Made by a program: the position numbers and the translations under genes | Notes under the pieces: generated by a model | Seen by the model: the letters and a program-made list of their open reading frames with translations, nothing else | The model's database searches: none | What the model was told of the DNA's origin: nothing | Part shown: positions 34,573 through 46,460 of the stretch, in pieces | Numbering within the stretch: the first letter of the stretch is position 1 | How the letters are laid out: the number at the start of each line of letters is the position of its first letter | Origin: Caenorhabditis remanei | Lineage: Eukaryota > Nematoda > Chromadorea > Rhabditida > Rhabditidae | Direction of reading: 5' to 3' | Assembly (NCBI RefSeq): GCF_010183535.1 | Contig: NC_071332.1 | Location: forward strand, 62,001-126,000 | DNA: 64,000 bases

Positions 34573-35914
34573 ATGCGCTTCATCGCTATTGCCGCTCTTC
34601 TTGCATCCAGCCTTCTTCTTGTAGAGGTAACAATACAAATGTATACAGTTTGATATCATACCTTTTTAGGGAACCGCAATCCGCGACAAGCGTCAATCCT
34701 GCGGGTGTGCTCCACGAGTACAACCATCTTGCTCCTGCCAACGCACAACCTACACCCAACCCCAACAGTTCAGCTGCTCCTGTCAGAACAGTGCTCCAAT
34801 TCAAAAGTCGTGCTCATGCGCTCAGCCGGTCAAACAACAAACCTACCAAGTGCAAACTTCTCAATGCGCTCCAGCTTGTCAACAGTCTTGCCAACAGCAA
34901 TGTCAAGCCGCTCCAGCTGTTAGCCAGTGCCAATCCTCATGCCAATCCTCCTGCCAGACATCTTCCTGCTCTGCTCCAGTGATCACCACCACTCAAGCAT
35001 ACTGCCAACCATCATGCATGCCAGCTTGTGAGCCACAATGCGTTGCTCAGACCTCAGCTCCAGTCCAATGCATGCCACAATGCCAACAACAGTGCCAACA
35101 ACAATGTGTCCAGACCCAACCAATCCAACAATGCCAGCCACAATGTCAACAACAATGTGTTCAACAATGTGATATGCCAACCACAACTGTCGCTCCACAA
35201 ATCATCAAGATCAACTTGGAAATCAGCGCTCAATGCGTACCACAATGCCAGCAATCCTGCCAACAACAATGTGTTCAGCAACAGGTCCCAGCTCAGCAAT
35301 GCAACCAACAATGTACTCAACAGTGTCAAACCACCTGCCAACAAGCCGTTCCACAATGCCAACAACAATGTGCTCCACAATGTCAGCAACCAGCAGCTCC
35401 ACAGTGCCAGCAGTGCCAGTCCACTTGCCAACAATCCGCTCCAGTTGTCCAGCAACAATGTCAGCAACAGTGCCAACCACAATGCCAACAACCAGCAGCT
35501 CCAGTCTGCCAGCAATGTCAATCCTCTTGCCAACAGACCCAGCAATGTCAGCAACAGTGCCAACCACAATGCCAACAGCCAGCAGCTCCTCAATGCCAGC
35601 AATGTCAATCCGCCTGCCAGGCTCCAGTGATGACCACCACCTCTGCTCCACAAGTTGTCACCATCATCCTCGAGGCATCAGTCTCCCAATCAGCTCAATG
35701 TGAACCACAATGTCAGCAATCCTGCCAACAACAATGCGTTCAGCAACAACAACCAGTTCAACAATGTGCTCCAGCCTGCACTCAATCCTGCTCCCAATCC
35801 TGCGCAGCTGCTCAACCAGCTCAAATGCCATGCCAGACTCAAACCGTCAACTCCTGCAGTTGCCAGCAAAACTACTCTCCATGCGGAAACGGACAGTGCT
35901 GCAAGAGAAAGTGA
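34573..35914 (+). CDS. Cys-Gln-rich secreted protein, ABU/PQN-like (432 aa)
   Basis: Two exons: 34573-34626 (signal peptide MRFIAIAALLASSLLLVE) and 34670-35914. The mature part begins GTAIRDKR, a possible furin-type cleavage, then becomes almost wholly Cys, Gln, Pro, Ala and Ser. Short repeats dominate: CQQQCQPQCQQPAAPQCQQC, CQQSC, CAPAC. Two spacers with IIKINLEIS and VVTIILEAS interrupt the Cys lattice and look like beta strands. Composition and layout match the nematode ABU/PQN class (APPG proteins), cross-linked Cys-rich components of pharyngeal cuticle, first noted as responders to a blocked unfolded-protein response. The CAA/TGC codon repetition produces long open frames in other frames that are not genes. 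AATAAA at 36011. Confidence 0.85.
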
Positions 35915-36429
35915 ATACTCTAAAAATTTGAACCAACTTTCTGTATATATGACACTAGCTATGATTTCTTAATTGTGCTCTAATGTAATTAGTTATTTTT
36001 TTTACTTCTCAATAAATAATAATTTTAAAAAGCGAGTGCATTCATCAAACAAAAAAAATTTAGTCGGGCCGGGAATCGATCACCCGATGATCATCTTAAG
36101 ACTCTGGGCCTTACCCGACTGCGCTAAAAATGTGAGCTGGAGCGGGAGGCTTCAGTTTAATTTGAATGTGGTGCAGACACCATTTTCGCCATTGCTTTAA
36201 AAAAAATTCGGAAATTTCACGTGTGATTTCTAGACTTTCTTCTGAACTCTCTGAAATCGATTAGTTAAAACAAAGGTCACGCCATTTTTCTACGTTTTTC
36301 CATTCAAAAATGCCAACAAGACTCATCTCGCCATTTCTGAATTTCATTAGGGTTTGGTAAGTCTTCAATTTTTTCCACATCCTCACAGAACCCGTTTCAG
36401 ACAAGAAAAACTTCAATAGTGTAAACCAA
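35915..36429. other. Intergenic Cys-Gln gene / DHHC gene
   Basis: Contains the 3' end of the upstream gene, a tRNA-like Pol III module on the minus strand (annotated separately) and the DHHC promoter. No further gene is seen. Confidence 0.45.
36050..36133 (-). ncRNA. tRNA-like Pol III module (degenerate tRNA or SINE head)
   Basis: On the minus strand, a perfect A box TAGCGCAGTCGG (36126-36115) is followed 33 nt later by a near-perfect B box GATCGATTCC (36081-36072) and then a run of eight T, a Pol III terminator. The acceptor and T stems do not pair, so it is not a working tRNA. A related module lies at 47025-47110 and shares GCGCAGTCGGGTAAG. Confidence 0.5.
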
Positions 36430-37972
36430 ATGTCATGGTATTCGAAGATCTACGTAGCAGTGAGGGAGTATCGAGCAAAAAATCGAAATGGTGGATGGAT
36501 TTTGACAAGATGCCTGAATATTCTTCTCTTAACACAACTATTCTTTTTATGGATGACGTAAGTGAAGGGCTCTCTACGCATTAGCAGTAGAGTGCAATTG
36601 CCTTTTACCTCTAAAATCTCTATTTTCAGACTTTATTTCTACATAAAAGTAACCGTTGGGTATTATGTGCAATCCCCCGTCCAGGCCACAATCTATCTAA
36701 TCATATGCTCGTTCCTTTTCGTTATGTCAATGTGGAGCCTTGCAAAGACATTATTCACAAGAGTTGGAAGAGTTCCAGAGAGGTATAGGCCTAGTAAAGA
36801 ATTGGAAGATCGTCTGAAAGCAGTCACTCCATTCGAAAATAACCGATATGTTGTGGAGAAGTCGACTGCCGAGCAGGTTGGTTTTTGAAAAGATTGACTT
36901 TAAAAGCGCGTATCTCAAAAACTAGAAAAGCTGTCAAAAAGTTGTCAACTAAAAAAAATGTAAAACTAGACTTGTAAAATTTGACAAAGAAAAAAATTGT
37001 CAAAATTGAGCTACTCATTGCATAGTTACACTTTTCCCAACTTTCTCAAAAAAATGAATATGACCATCTGAATTTTCAGCTAAAACAACAAAACATAATA
37101 CTGGAGGAGATGTGCACGTTCTGTAAAGTAGTCGTCGCCGAGTGTGATCAAGTGGGACGTCTCAAGTATTGTTACGAGTGTGGCCACCTCAAACCGGATC
37201 GTACTCGTCACTGCAGCTCATGTGGCAAGTGTAGCATTAAGTATGATCATCACTGTCCGTGGATCAACATGTGTGTTACACATGCCAATTACAAGTACTT
37301 CTTGCTCTATGTGATCTACACAAGTCTCCTCGTTTATTGGTATTTGCTCACTTCACTCGAAGGCGCTGTTCGATACTTCATTATTCAAAAATGGAAGGAA
37401 GACTTGTGGAAAATATTGTATTATTTATTCAGTTTTGTTGCTGGCGGAGTTTTCGGATATTATCCACTCGGAGAGTTGCTGATATTTCATTATCAATTGA
37501 TTGCATTGAATGAGACTACTGTCGAGCAGACGAAGCCAGCGGTACTGAGATTCGATAATGCTGCGGATTATAATATGGGAAAATGGAATAACTTTCGCTC
37601 AGTTTTTGGATGGGGATTATGGATGTGGCCAATCGAATCTAATGAGCAAGATGGTTTACATTTTGATATAAGGTGAGCGTTATGGGGGAACGGCCGGGAA
37701 AAGTGCGATAATATTTTTGTAACTTTCTAGCGAGAGCTTGTACAAAAAAGTTGTACACTACAAACATGACATGCTAATTTTGATTTTCATACCCTACATA
37801 AGTGGACGCTGTGGAACAATCTTTACCATAATACCGTTGATCAGTTTCAACTCTGATACGTGTAGATCAAAAGATTTCCAGATATGTCAATACTCAACAA
37901 CGGAATAGATTTGTACGAGTGGAGGAGGAACAATCGAGTACAGCACCGAGTTGTGAATCTTCTATTAGCTGA
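36430..37972 (+). CDS. DHHC palmitoyltransferase, ZDHHC2/15-like (352 aa)
   Basis: Four exons: 36430-36557, 36630-36876, 37080-37672 and 37882-37972, phases consistent. Two hydrophobic segments precede the zinc-binding Cys-rich domain (CYECGHLKPDRTRHCSSCGK, then CSIKYDHHCPW), with catalytic DHHC at residues 181-184. Two membrane segments follow. The tail is short and hydrophilic, ending SSTAPSCESSIS. The enzyme transfers palmitate to Cys residues of membrane proteins at Golgi or plasma membrane. The start was chosen because ATGTCATGGTATTC opens the frame encoding the first membrane helix; a second ATG five bases on is out of frame. The third base of DHHC-NCV type is altered: WINMCV instead of the common WINNCV. 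Confidence 0.93.
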
Positions 37973-38123
37973 TCTCATTTCACTTTTCCGATATAAACTT
38001 TTTTTTTCAATGATTTGTGTTTTTTGTCTCACAATTACGCTTGATTACCCCTAGAATAATTTGAATCAAAATTTATCGAGGAAGTGAATCTCTGAAGCAA
38101 AGGACACAAAACTAAACAAAACA

Positions 38124-38363
38124 CTATCCTTTTTTCACTGTTTGATTCTCTTTTCCAATTGCCACGTCACATTTATACCAAGTGTCCTCCAAAACCTCTA
38201 ATTCAAAATTCCCAAAAACAGAAACATAAACATTCTTGGCAATTTCGTTTCGCGAACTGTCCAAAAACCTGAAAATTCGTTTTTCTTTTTCCTCTCCAAA
38301 ATAACAGACCACACCCACATAGAAGAGAGATTTTACCAGTTGTGGAAGGTGGATTCTTGTCAT
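38124..38363 (-). CDS. Doubtful hypothetical ORF (79 aa)
   Basis: A single open frame from an ATG after GATAAA to a TAG, convergent with the DHHC gene. Codon choice looks ordinary for this genome and the product includes NFELEVLEDTWYKCDVAIGK. No signal peptide or known family is recognised. It could be a real short gene, the last exon of a longer minus-strand gene, or chance. Confidence 0.25.
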   Translation of the reverse strand: MTRIHLPQLVKSLFYVGVVCYFGEEKEKRIFRFLDSSRNEIAKNVYVSVFGNFELEVLEDTWYKCDVAIGKENQTVKKG

Positions 38364-38587
38364 TTTATCACTCGTTTACAATTCTTTTTTTTTCAATTAT
38401 TTCTCAATGTTAGACAAAAAAAACACATTCAAAATGGAGCGATGGGGTGAGAATTTCAATAGTGCCTTATGTAATTTGATTCAACCGAGTCACTTTGAAT
38501 TTTTTCACTTCAAAATTTTATAAGCGGATTAAAAAAATCTTGATAACAAATTATATGCTCAGAAATCTGAGTACTTTGAATCTGTTT

Positions 38588-39064
38588 TTAGAACTCATCT
38601 ATTCTCAAAGAAAAGCCAGATACAACGTTTTTTTTGTCTAGACGTCTTGATGTGCTCAAGCAAAAAAGGAACCTAACATAGCAGTACTTCTTGTTTAATT
38701 GAGATTTACCGAAACTCATTTTATTTGCTCTATTATTTGTGAGCGCAGTTTCTAAAAATACACCGCTCAAATACAAGACGCCCATTTCATTATTCTCTGA
38801 CAATAGACAAACTGTGAATACATATTCAGAATACCTGTATTCCTGCTTTTTAGTTATAAAAGTCGGTTTCTGAAACTGAACTCTAGTCAGATCTAAAAAA
38901 TTGACTTCTTTGGTTTTGTTGGTTTTCATAAGGGGATTGACCTCACCTTCCACTAGTTTCTGATCTCCCAACTTTATTTTTTTTTCTACTTTTTTCTTTT
39001 GTGAGAATTGAATCGAAACCTGTCCGGTAAGGTCACTGATACTGATTGATCGGTGGTGATTCAT
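38588..39064 (-). CDS. Doubtful hypothetical ORF (158 aa)
   Basis: A long open frame for AT-rich DNA. It contains NNEMGVLYLSGVFLETALTN and a potential donor (TTTCG/GTAAATC) after KMSFG, so it could be a first exon joined to the 38124-38363 frame. I found no decisive acceptor and no family. Treat as unproven. Confidence 0.22.
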   Translation of the reverse strand: MNHHRSISISDLTGQVSIQFSQKKKVEKKIKLGDQKLVEGEVNPLMKTNKTKEVNFLDLTRVQFQKPTFITKKQEYRYSEYVFTVCLLSENNEMGVLYLSGVFLETALTNNRANKMSFGKSQLNKKYCYVRFLFCLSTSRRLDKKNVVSGFSLRIDEF

Positions 39065-40369
39065 AAGAGAGACGAGATAAAAAAGAAGAGAGAGGAAGTG
39101 AATGTGGTTTTCATGTGTAGGTCAGTTATCAGACATATTTTGGGATTCATTTTCACCTGAAAAAAAACCTCCTTGTGTGGTCTAAAAGCAATATTTTTTA
39201 GAAGGTCAATCACAAATAATCAGTCTTGAAAGTCACATGTACCTGAGTATCTGCAATAGTAGAAAACAAAAACAAAAATGACTTACTTGGAAGTCCAGTT
39301 GATCAGTTGATTGGATTATGGTGTTTTAGAAGTTGATGATGATCGAGTTTTAATCACATTAATTATAAGGGAAAATGGAAATTCAAAGATTTGGAAAGTT
39401 CTATAAAATAACTTTTAATATAAATATATTAATTTTGAAAACTCTCCAACAAACTTTCTCAGTAATTTGTCATTTTGGACAACGCTATCACAAAACTGGA
39501 AGAACTATTAAGAAGTTATCATACCATTCGTATATATGGGGTTGGTCCGAATCTCTGTCACAATGTAGACATTTTATTTTCATTTCCGAAAATACAAATT
39601 ATCATCAAAAAAGCTTTCACGTCCGAAGGCGCGCCAGACTAAGCTGGTCAACTATAAAAATATAGCCCTAGATTTTTTCTAAATAAATACGTACTTTTGG
39701 AAATTTCGCTATTATTTCAGCATAATTTTTGTAATTAAAAAAGTACATGTTTATCCAATTAGACATGTTGGAATCCTACAGTTGGAACTATTACTTCTTA
39801 AAAGAATCAGTTCCTATTTGTGGAGCGATCAATCACTTGTCGTGTTTATTACTTCAGCAATTTTCGGTTGCCGAACATATTCAATTTTCAAATAAAATTG
39901 AACACATTTCTCAATCCATTAGAAACTTTTTTCTTCGCTTCAATATCAATCAATTCTATGACCTATATCAATTCATCACAATAAGTTGTTGAACATGAGT
40001 AAAACACATAGGTTTGATATCTGATTTGTTGATTTTTAAGTGATTTGATGAAGGATACATATCTCTGTTTCTCTCACTTTTCTGCTTTACTCTATTCCAA
40101 ATTTTTCGCGCCCACCCACAGGCAGAAATCGGAAAAAAAGAAGAAAGATGAAGACGTGTAAGGGGGATACCAAGGGGTTTATTTTCGCGCTCTACTGCTG
40201 ATGCTGAAGGCGGTTTTTATCAAAAACCGAACAGAGGCCGTCGATTGACCGTTGGTTCTTTCGACTAGGAAAGAAGAAGAAAACATAGATTTCGTTTCCA
40301 TTTCTTTTCTTACCTATTTTGAGGAGAGTTTTCTGAATTTCTGTTTTGTTCTTCCAGAAGACGTCAATT

Positions 40370-43300
40370 ATGGAGGACGTCGACTTGGGCAAGGACCGAA
40401 CGCAGCTCATCGACTTCGTGTATGCAGTGAGTTTTGGATTACTTCAATTTTCAAAATATTATATTTTCAAATTGAAAGCGGTGCAGTGGCGCTCAGTATT
40501 TGATAAATTTTCCAGTTCAAATGTTATAGATGACATAGTTAATTTTTTTTGTTGACAACCTTTTTGATAGTTCTGCTAGCTTTGGAGTTATGAGCTGCAG
40601 AAGTTTATGTCTCGAACCTATAAAAGCCATCATCACAGGACAAATGAAGAACTTGGCATGTACATTACAAAAAAAGTTTATATTTTATATATCATTTTTG
40701 GATAACACAAAATTAGATTTCTGACCATTTTTTATTTGTGTTTCGAAACCAAAACTACACTATACTTGCACCCAAAAAGTGTGTTTTTTTTTAATAATAG
40801 GTGTTGATATCACTATTTTTCTCTTGATGTATCGTTTCTATCACTTTATTGAAATGGAGGTCGTCGTCCCACACCGTCACAGACTAGGAACTAAGGTTCA
40901 AGGATGAGTGACGGCATCTAATCTCCAAACTTTCATCGTCACACATTCAATCCATGACGTGGTAACTTTCAGAATGGAAATGGGTCTGCATCGAACTTGA
41001 ATCACAAAAATGAATCAAACATTTCACTTTCCGAGAAAGCAGTCAAACAACCCCTCCAAACTCAAAATCAATCAACTCCTCCACCAAAGCCACAGAAGCA
41101 AAAACCAGCTCCAAAACCAAAAAAGAAGATTGCATGTGCTCCAGGATCAGCAATTTGTCTTTTCTTACTTGCAGTTGCTGCCATCATTTTTGCAGCTTTC
41201 CTCGGTCATTATCTCACAAAACAAAAATATGAAATGATGCAGTTTAAGAGTTCCAACGAGTCACAAGTCGTCTGCAAGAACTAGTGAGTTTCAAAGTAAA
41301 TGGGGTCTTGGAAATGATAGAATTTGTTTCAGTACAAGACCACACAAGAATAAGCATCGACCAATTGTAAATGAAGAAGATTTGGATGAGAATGACGCCA
41401 TCAAACAGCCAACGAAAGAAGAGTTGGCTCTACCAAAACATGTTCAACCGATTTGGTAAGATACAGTAAAACTACAAATGACAGTATTTTGGTTCAAATT
41501 AAAAAAATTTTTGAACACTTTTTGATAACATTTCTATTTCTTGATATAAAAGCATTGGATGACAGAAGACCGCGGAGGATCTCATTTCCAGCTGGTTCAT
41601 TTTAAAGACGATTATCTTAAATAAAAGGAGAGTTTTTTGAATATGTGTTTGGCAGAAAAATATAGAAAGAATTTAGTAAGTAATATTTGCAGTTGATAAC
41701 TTTTTGATAGCTTTTCTAGATTTTGAGATACGAGAATTCTAAACTAAGGTACCAAAAGTAAGAGACAAAAAGAGGGCTGTGAAAGCTGACTCCACGTTTT
41801 CTCTAAAAAAGAAAATCAAGAATTTTTTGAATCTTCCATTTCTTTAATTTCCAGGTACGACGTAAGTCTATCTCCAAAAGTTGGCGGCAACGGAACTATG
41901 GGTCTCGCCGTAGTTAAACTCAACATTTCGGAGCCTACTAACAAGATTGTGCTCAACGCGAAAGGAATAGAATTTACCAAAAACCTGGAGAAGATCCAGC
42001 TGTCTAGAGAAGCTCCGAAGAGAGCTAAAAAGTCAGCGGCTGATGATGTTGAAGCGACTACTCCCGCCGTTGTATCCGCCAACGCTTTGAACGCTACCGT
42101 CGAAATGGCAGAAGGATCTGGTATGAGTGCTGAGGAGGGGTCTGGACAAAATGTTGTTCTGACCACCACTACCACCGAAGTTACCCCCCTCTCAAATCTA
42201 GTTGACACCGGAATCAAAATCACCAATATTGAATTCGATGAAGACTTGGAAAAAGTCACTTTGACGCTAGACCAAGAGCTCAAAAAAGGAAGTGACGTGG
42301 TGCTGAAAATCCCGTTCACCTCGAAAGTGACAAATGATAATGGACTGAAAGAATACAAGTACAAGACAGCAGATGGAAAGGAGAAGAGTATGTTCACCAC
42401 TCAACCAAGTTATGCTTATATGCGTCATATCTTCCCAAGTTTCGATCAAGAAGCATTCAAAGCTCCAGCTGCATTGACTTTGATGCATTCAAAGGGATCC
42501 GTGGTGGTGGCTAATACAGAAGTCAAGACACAAGATGATGGGTAAGTAAATTTAACTGATTCTCGAAGCCAGCCTGAATCATCGTCCTCTTTTTTCAGAG
42601 ATGCCCAAACCTCCACTCTCAAAAAAGTGCTGGATCCTGACTTTGTTATTGGAGACCTCGTACCAAGCGAGGTTAACACAACTAGCGGCATAACTGTGAG
42701 AATTTGGACAAGGCCTGAAGTTCAACATTCCACAGAGCTGTCATTGGACTATACCAATCAGGCTATTGATGCGATGGAACATATTCTTCAGTCAAGATTG
42801 GAATCTAAAAGTTTAGGTTAGGAGCTGATGCTGCTTACCTACCTAATTCTCGTATTCCAGATATCGTCGCCGTTCCTGGATTCCAGCACGGCAACCGAGT
42901 GTCACCATCATTCATTGTGCTCCCTGAAAAAGATGTACTTTATAATGAGAACTCCAACGACATCAACCAGAAGACTCGTCTAGCTAGAACAATTTCCAAT
43001 CGAGTCGCAGCACAGTGGTTCGGAGGGATAACGAATCCAGAGGAATTCGGAACATTCTGGTTAAATGATGCGCTGCCAAAGTTTTTGGAAGTGGAAGCGT
43101 TGGAGAGGATTCTAAATGTGAAATCTGTAAGTTGGCTTAAAGTTTGTTATGACTTGCCGCATCAAAATTATATTCTAGGATGACTTGTGGACATATGAGC
43201 TTGAGAAGATTCTCGAACGCGATGCAACTGCCACATCTCAACCATTGAGGGTGAAGAACGTGTTCTCTGCTGCTGACATTGCTGCAATCGATCATGAATT

Positions 43301-45467
43301 CATTGGGAAGAAGGGAGCTGCAGTGCTCCGAATGATTCAGAAAGCTGTTGGAGAAAGTGTTTTCAACAAAGCTATCAGAGTAAGCTCCGCCCATTCCAGG
43401 ACCTCTAGTAGCAAGTTCTACAGGTTCAGAGTGAATTTGCAAACAGTATTAGCTAAAATAACAACAAATACACAATCAAAGCAAGACACGTATCAAGACA
43501 AAAAGTGCACAACTGTGCAAAATAATACAAGAAAAAGTCAATAAACGACAAAAAAGAGTATCAACGCCTTCTACATAGTTGCCAGGGCCAGAAACTCAAT
43601 ATTCTTTGCTCCACCAGATGACAAAACGCAGTTCCGGTTTTTCGCGTCAGCGCCGCCCGCTTATGTGTTGACCATGTTGTTGGCGTGTTATGAGTGTTTT
43701 GCTTACAGACTTAAAGAGATATGCATTTTTGTCTTTTTAACATAACACTCTCTTTAACCGAAGTTCGATTTTCAGAGCTTTGTTTCCTCATACCGTTCCG
43801 CCTACCCATATGACGATGGGCTCTGGAAATCATTCCAAAAAGCATTGGGAGGAAAATTGAAAGGATGGAATAACGAGTCATTGGATGTTGCGAAGTTCGT
43901 GAATACGTGGGTAGATCAGATCGGTTTTCCACTGGTTTCTGTCGATAAATTGGACGATGAAAATGTAGAGTTGTCTCAAGAGAGATTCAAAAACGATCAC
44001 AAGACAAAGGAACAATTCAAATTCCGCAACGCAAAGTATTGGTTCAACTGGGAAGTCCCACTATTCCTCAAGGGGTCTGGAGCAGTTGGAAACGTGTCGT
44101 GGCTTCATGAAGCATTCAGAATTCCACTGAACACTTCCAATTCAATCTACTTAAACACTGACTCTAATGGAGTGTATCGCGTGAATTATGAAGAAAACCG
44201 GTGGAATGATATTGCCAAACATTTGGAGAAATCCCATGGAAAATTGTCAGAGAGAACGAGAGCTCGTCTAATTTCTGATGTATTTGCATTGGCCAATAGT
44301 GGAGCACTTCCATTCGAGACGGCTCTCAATGTCACTTCATATCTTCCAATGGAGACTGGAACTGTTCCATGGTTGATTGCAACGAGGATTTTTAAGAAAT
44401 TGACTGATAGATTGGAGGGCGCGCCAATTCAGGATAAATTGAATGTAAGTTTGAAGAGTGGAACTTTGAAATGGTATCATTGTGTTCCGAGTATTTGTGA
44501 TTTTTCAAATTTTGGAAATAATAGCAAACCTAGATCTAGCTTTTCTCCGTCTCTCAGTCCTAACTTTTAATAATTTACAGGTGTTGGAGTTTAAAAAATA
44601 ATATTTTTCACTCCCGAATTTTCAGAACTTCATCTACCAAAAAATTCACAAAAAGTTCGAAGAAGTCAGCTCATCCCCATCTGAATCGAACTCAAACTAC
44701 CTCAAGAGTCTCCTTTATTCTAACCTCATCGACTTGATGGCTATTGTGAAACCAGAGAAATCGAATGAAAAACTCAATGAGTTGTTTGTCGAAGGATTTT
44801 TGGCTCCCTGCCAAGATTCTGGAAACTTTAGCAGTGATTGTTCAGAGTATGTTTTTTTTTGTTATAAATTAATTCATTTCATTTTTTCTTCTTCAGGGTA
44901 CCCGGAGAACTTCGTGAGAAAGTTTACTGTAACGGGGTGGAATTCGGAAACGATACTGTATTCGAAACAGTGAAGGAGTTGGCTGAGAAAGAAGTCGATG
45001 GAGCCGAGAAAGAGCTTCTTCATAATTCTCTCGCATGCTTCAGAGATCCGCGCACACTTCGTCGATTGATTCTGGAGAATTTGAATAGTACATCTGATGT
45101 TACTCAACTTTTGAGAAAAATGAATAGCCGTCCGGTGGGACGAGAAATTGCGACAAACTGGATTATCGATAATTGGTCGACAGTACTGAAAAAGAAGTTC
45201 AAGAATGACCCAGAAACATTGAACCAAATCGCAGATGCTGGAATTGTTTTAGATAATGAAAGAGAGAAAAGCATGGTGGAGACGTTCATGGAGCATCACC
45301 ATAAGAGTACGAATGGAATCGAGAGTTTAGACCAGAAGATCGAAGAAGCTACTACGGATATCTACTGGAGAAAACAGAAAATTGCAGAGTTGAATGACTA
45401 TTTGGATGGAAAGATGAAGGGACCAGCTAAAGATGAAGAGGCTGATAACAGTGAGGAGCAGGAATGA
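40370..45467 (+). CDS. Catalytically dead M1 aminopeptidase homologue, type II membrane (1107 aa)
   Basis: Ten exons: 40370-40426, 40973-41283, 41333-41455, 41855-42541, 42599-42816, 42861-43126, 43179-43379, 43776-44444, 44626-44846 and 44897-45467; all phases agree. A Pro/Lys-rich cytosolic head is followed by one membrane helix (SAICLFLLAVAAIIFAAFLG), a beta-rich M1 N-domain with an acidic, Thr/Ser-rich insert, the M1 core and an ERAP-like helical C-domain. The core aligns to M1 but zinc ligands are gone: HELAHQWFG reads NRVAAQWFG (residues 512-520), WLNEGFA reads WLNDALP, and the GAMEN region reads FQHGNRVSPS. It should not hydrolyse peptides. C. elegans has an inactive M1 homologue, MNP-1, needed for muscle cell migration; this may be its orthologue, but I did not verify it. 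AATAAA at about 45609. Confidence 0.9.
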
Positions 45468-46317
45468 GTGAGATGACAATTGAATGACAACTACAACGAA
45501 TACCCAAAGTAGAGAGATAATCGCTTTTATTTATTAATGTGAAACCGGTCAGCGTTAAAATTTTTTTTTGTGTTTTTTCTTTTTATATATTTTTATAAAA
45601 CACTGTTCAATAAAATGTTTGCAAATCTTAAATATGTCGTTTATTTATAATACATTTATTTATTTATTTATTTTTTCTTAAAATCCTATCATTCTTATAT
45701 TTATAAAACATATGGGCAACGTCTTTACTCTGTCTGGATGTCGGCATTTTATTTTCATTTCCAAAATATAAATTTCATTGAAAAAAGTTTCCACGTAAAC
45801 TCGAGTAATAGAAAAAAGTGGAATGAAGAAAGAGACGTCCCATAGTACTTTTTTCAGGAAGCAGATGGGTCTTATTATGGTTCAGATAGGTTTTTTAAAC
45901 AAAAATCATATTATTTGTCTATTTTTTTCAGCTATAGACTGTTTCAAATTTTAGAAGAAATATAATGTTTGGAACATTACAAACGTTTTGTAAAAGAACG
46001 TAGTTTATCTAATAAGCTGAAAAACTTTAGTACCCTTTAAAATTAATTTCTCAAAAATAGCAGTAAGTTTTTTGTGTATCTTGTTACAAAAACTTGAAAT
46101 AAGCTTGAAAATGTTTAAAAACTTATTGGGATCATAATAAGACTCTTACCATCCACCTTCTTCCAGAAGTCGATAAATTTTTGGAACTTTCTCATTTGTG
46201 ATCCTAGTGCTCTAGCTTTCTTCTGTGAGCAGTAGCAAAACAATAGACTTTACGGTTAAAATATAGCGCTTATATTCCAGATTTTCACATTTTTACCAAA
46301 TGGTGGACGTCGATATT

Positions 46318-46460
46318 TCGTTGTACCCTTGGAGTCAACAATCTGTATACCCTATTACTTGTTGTACCCTAAAAGTATAGTATAGTAACCTTTGAGGTAT
46401 GGTACCCTAAGAGTATCTTTTTCCTCGTTGTACCCAATTTAGTTGTACCCTTGGAGTATG
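46318..46460. repeat. Irregular TTGTACCCT repeat
   Basis: The phrase GTTGTACCCTTGGAGT or variants (TTGTACCCTAAAAGTAT, GGTACCCTAAGAGTAT, TTGTACCCAATTT) occurs about six times with irregular spacing. Confidence 0.7.

Larger units (their letters stand above)
37973..40369. other. Intergenic DHHC / M1 peptidase homologue
   Basis: 2.4 kb, AT-rich. Two minus-strand open frames (38124-38363 and 38588-39064) are listed separately as doubtful. Near 39510-39660 lies a dispersed repeat (CATTTTATTTTCATTTCC) also seen at 45715-45800. The promoter of the next gene is probably in 40050-40369, with a CTTCCAG at about 40357 that could be its trans-splice acceptor. Confidence 0.45.

Noticed and set aside
35028..35972. 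Open frames of 140-200 codons in other frames of the Cys-Gln gene
   Set aside because: The CAA/TGC/CCA codon repetition keeps several frames open; only one frame has a signal peptide and continuous Cys spacing.
36050..36133. A functional tRNA-Lys gene
   Set aside because: A and B boxes are present, but acceptor and T stems do not pair.
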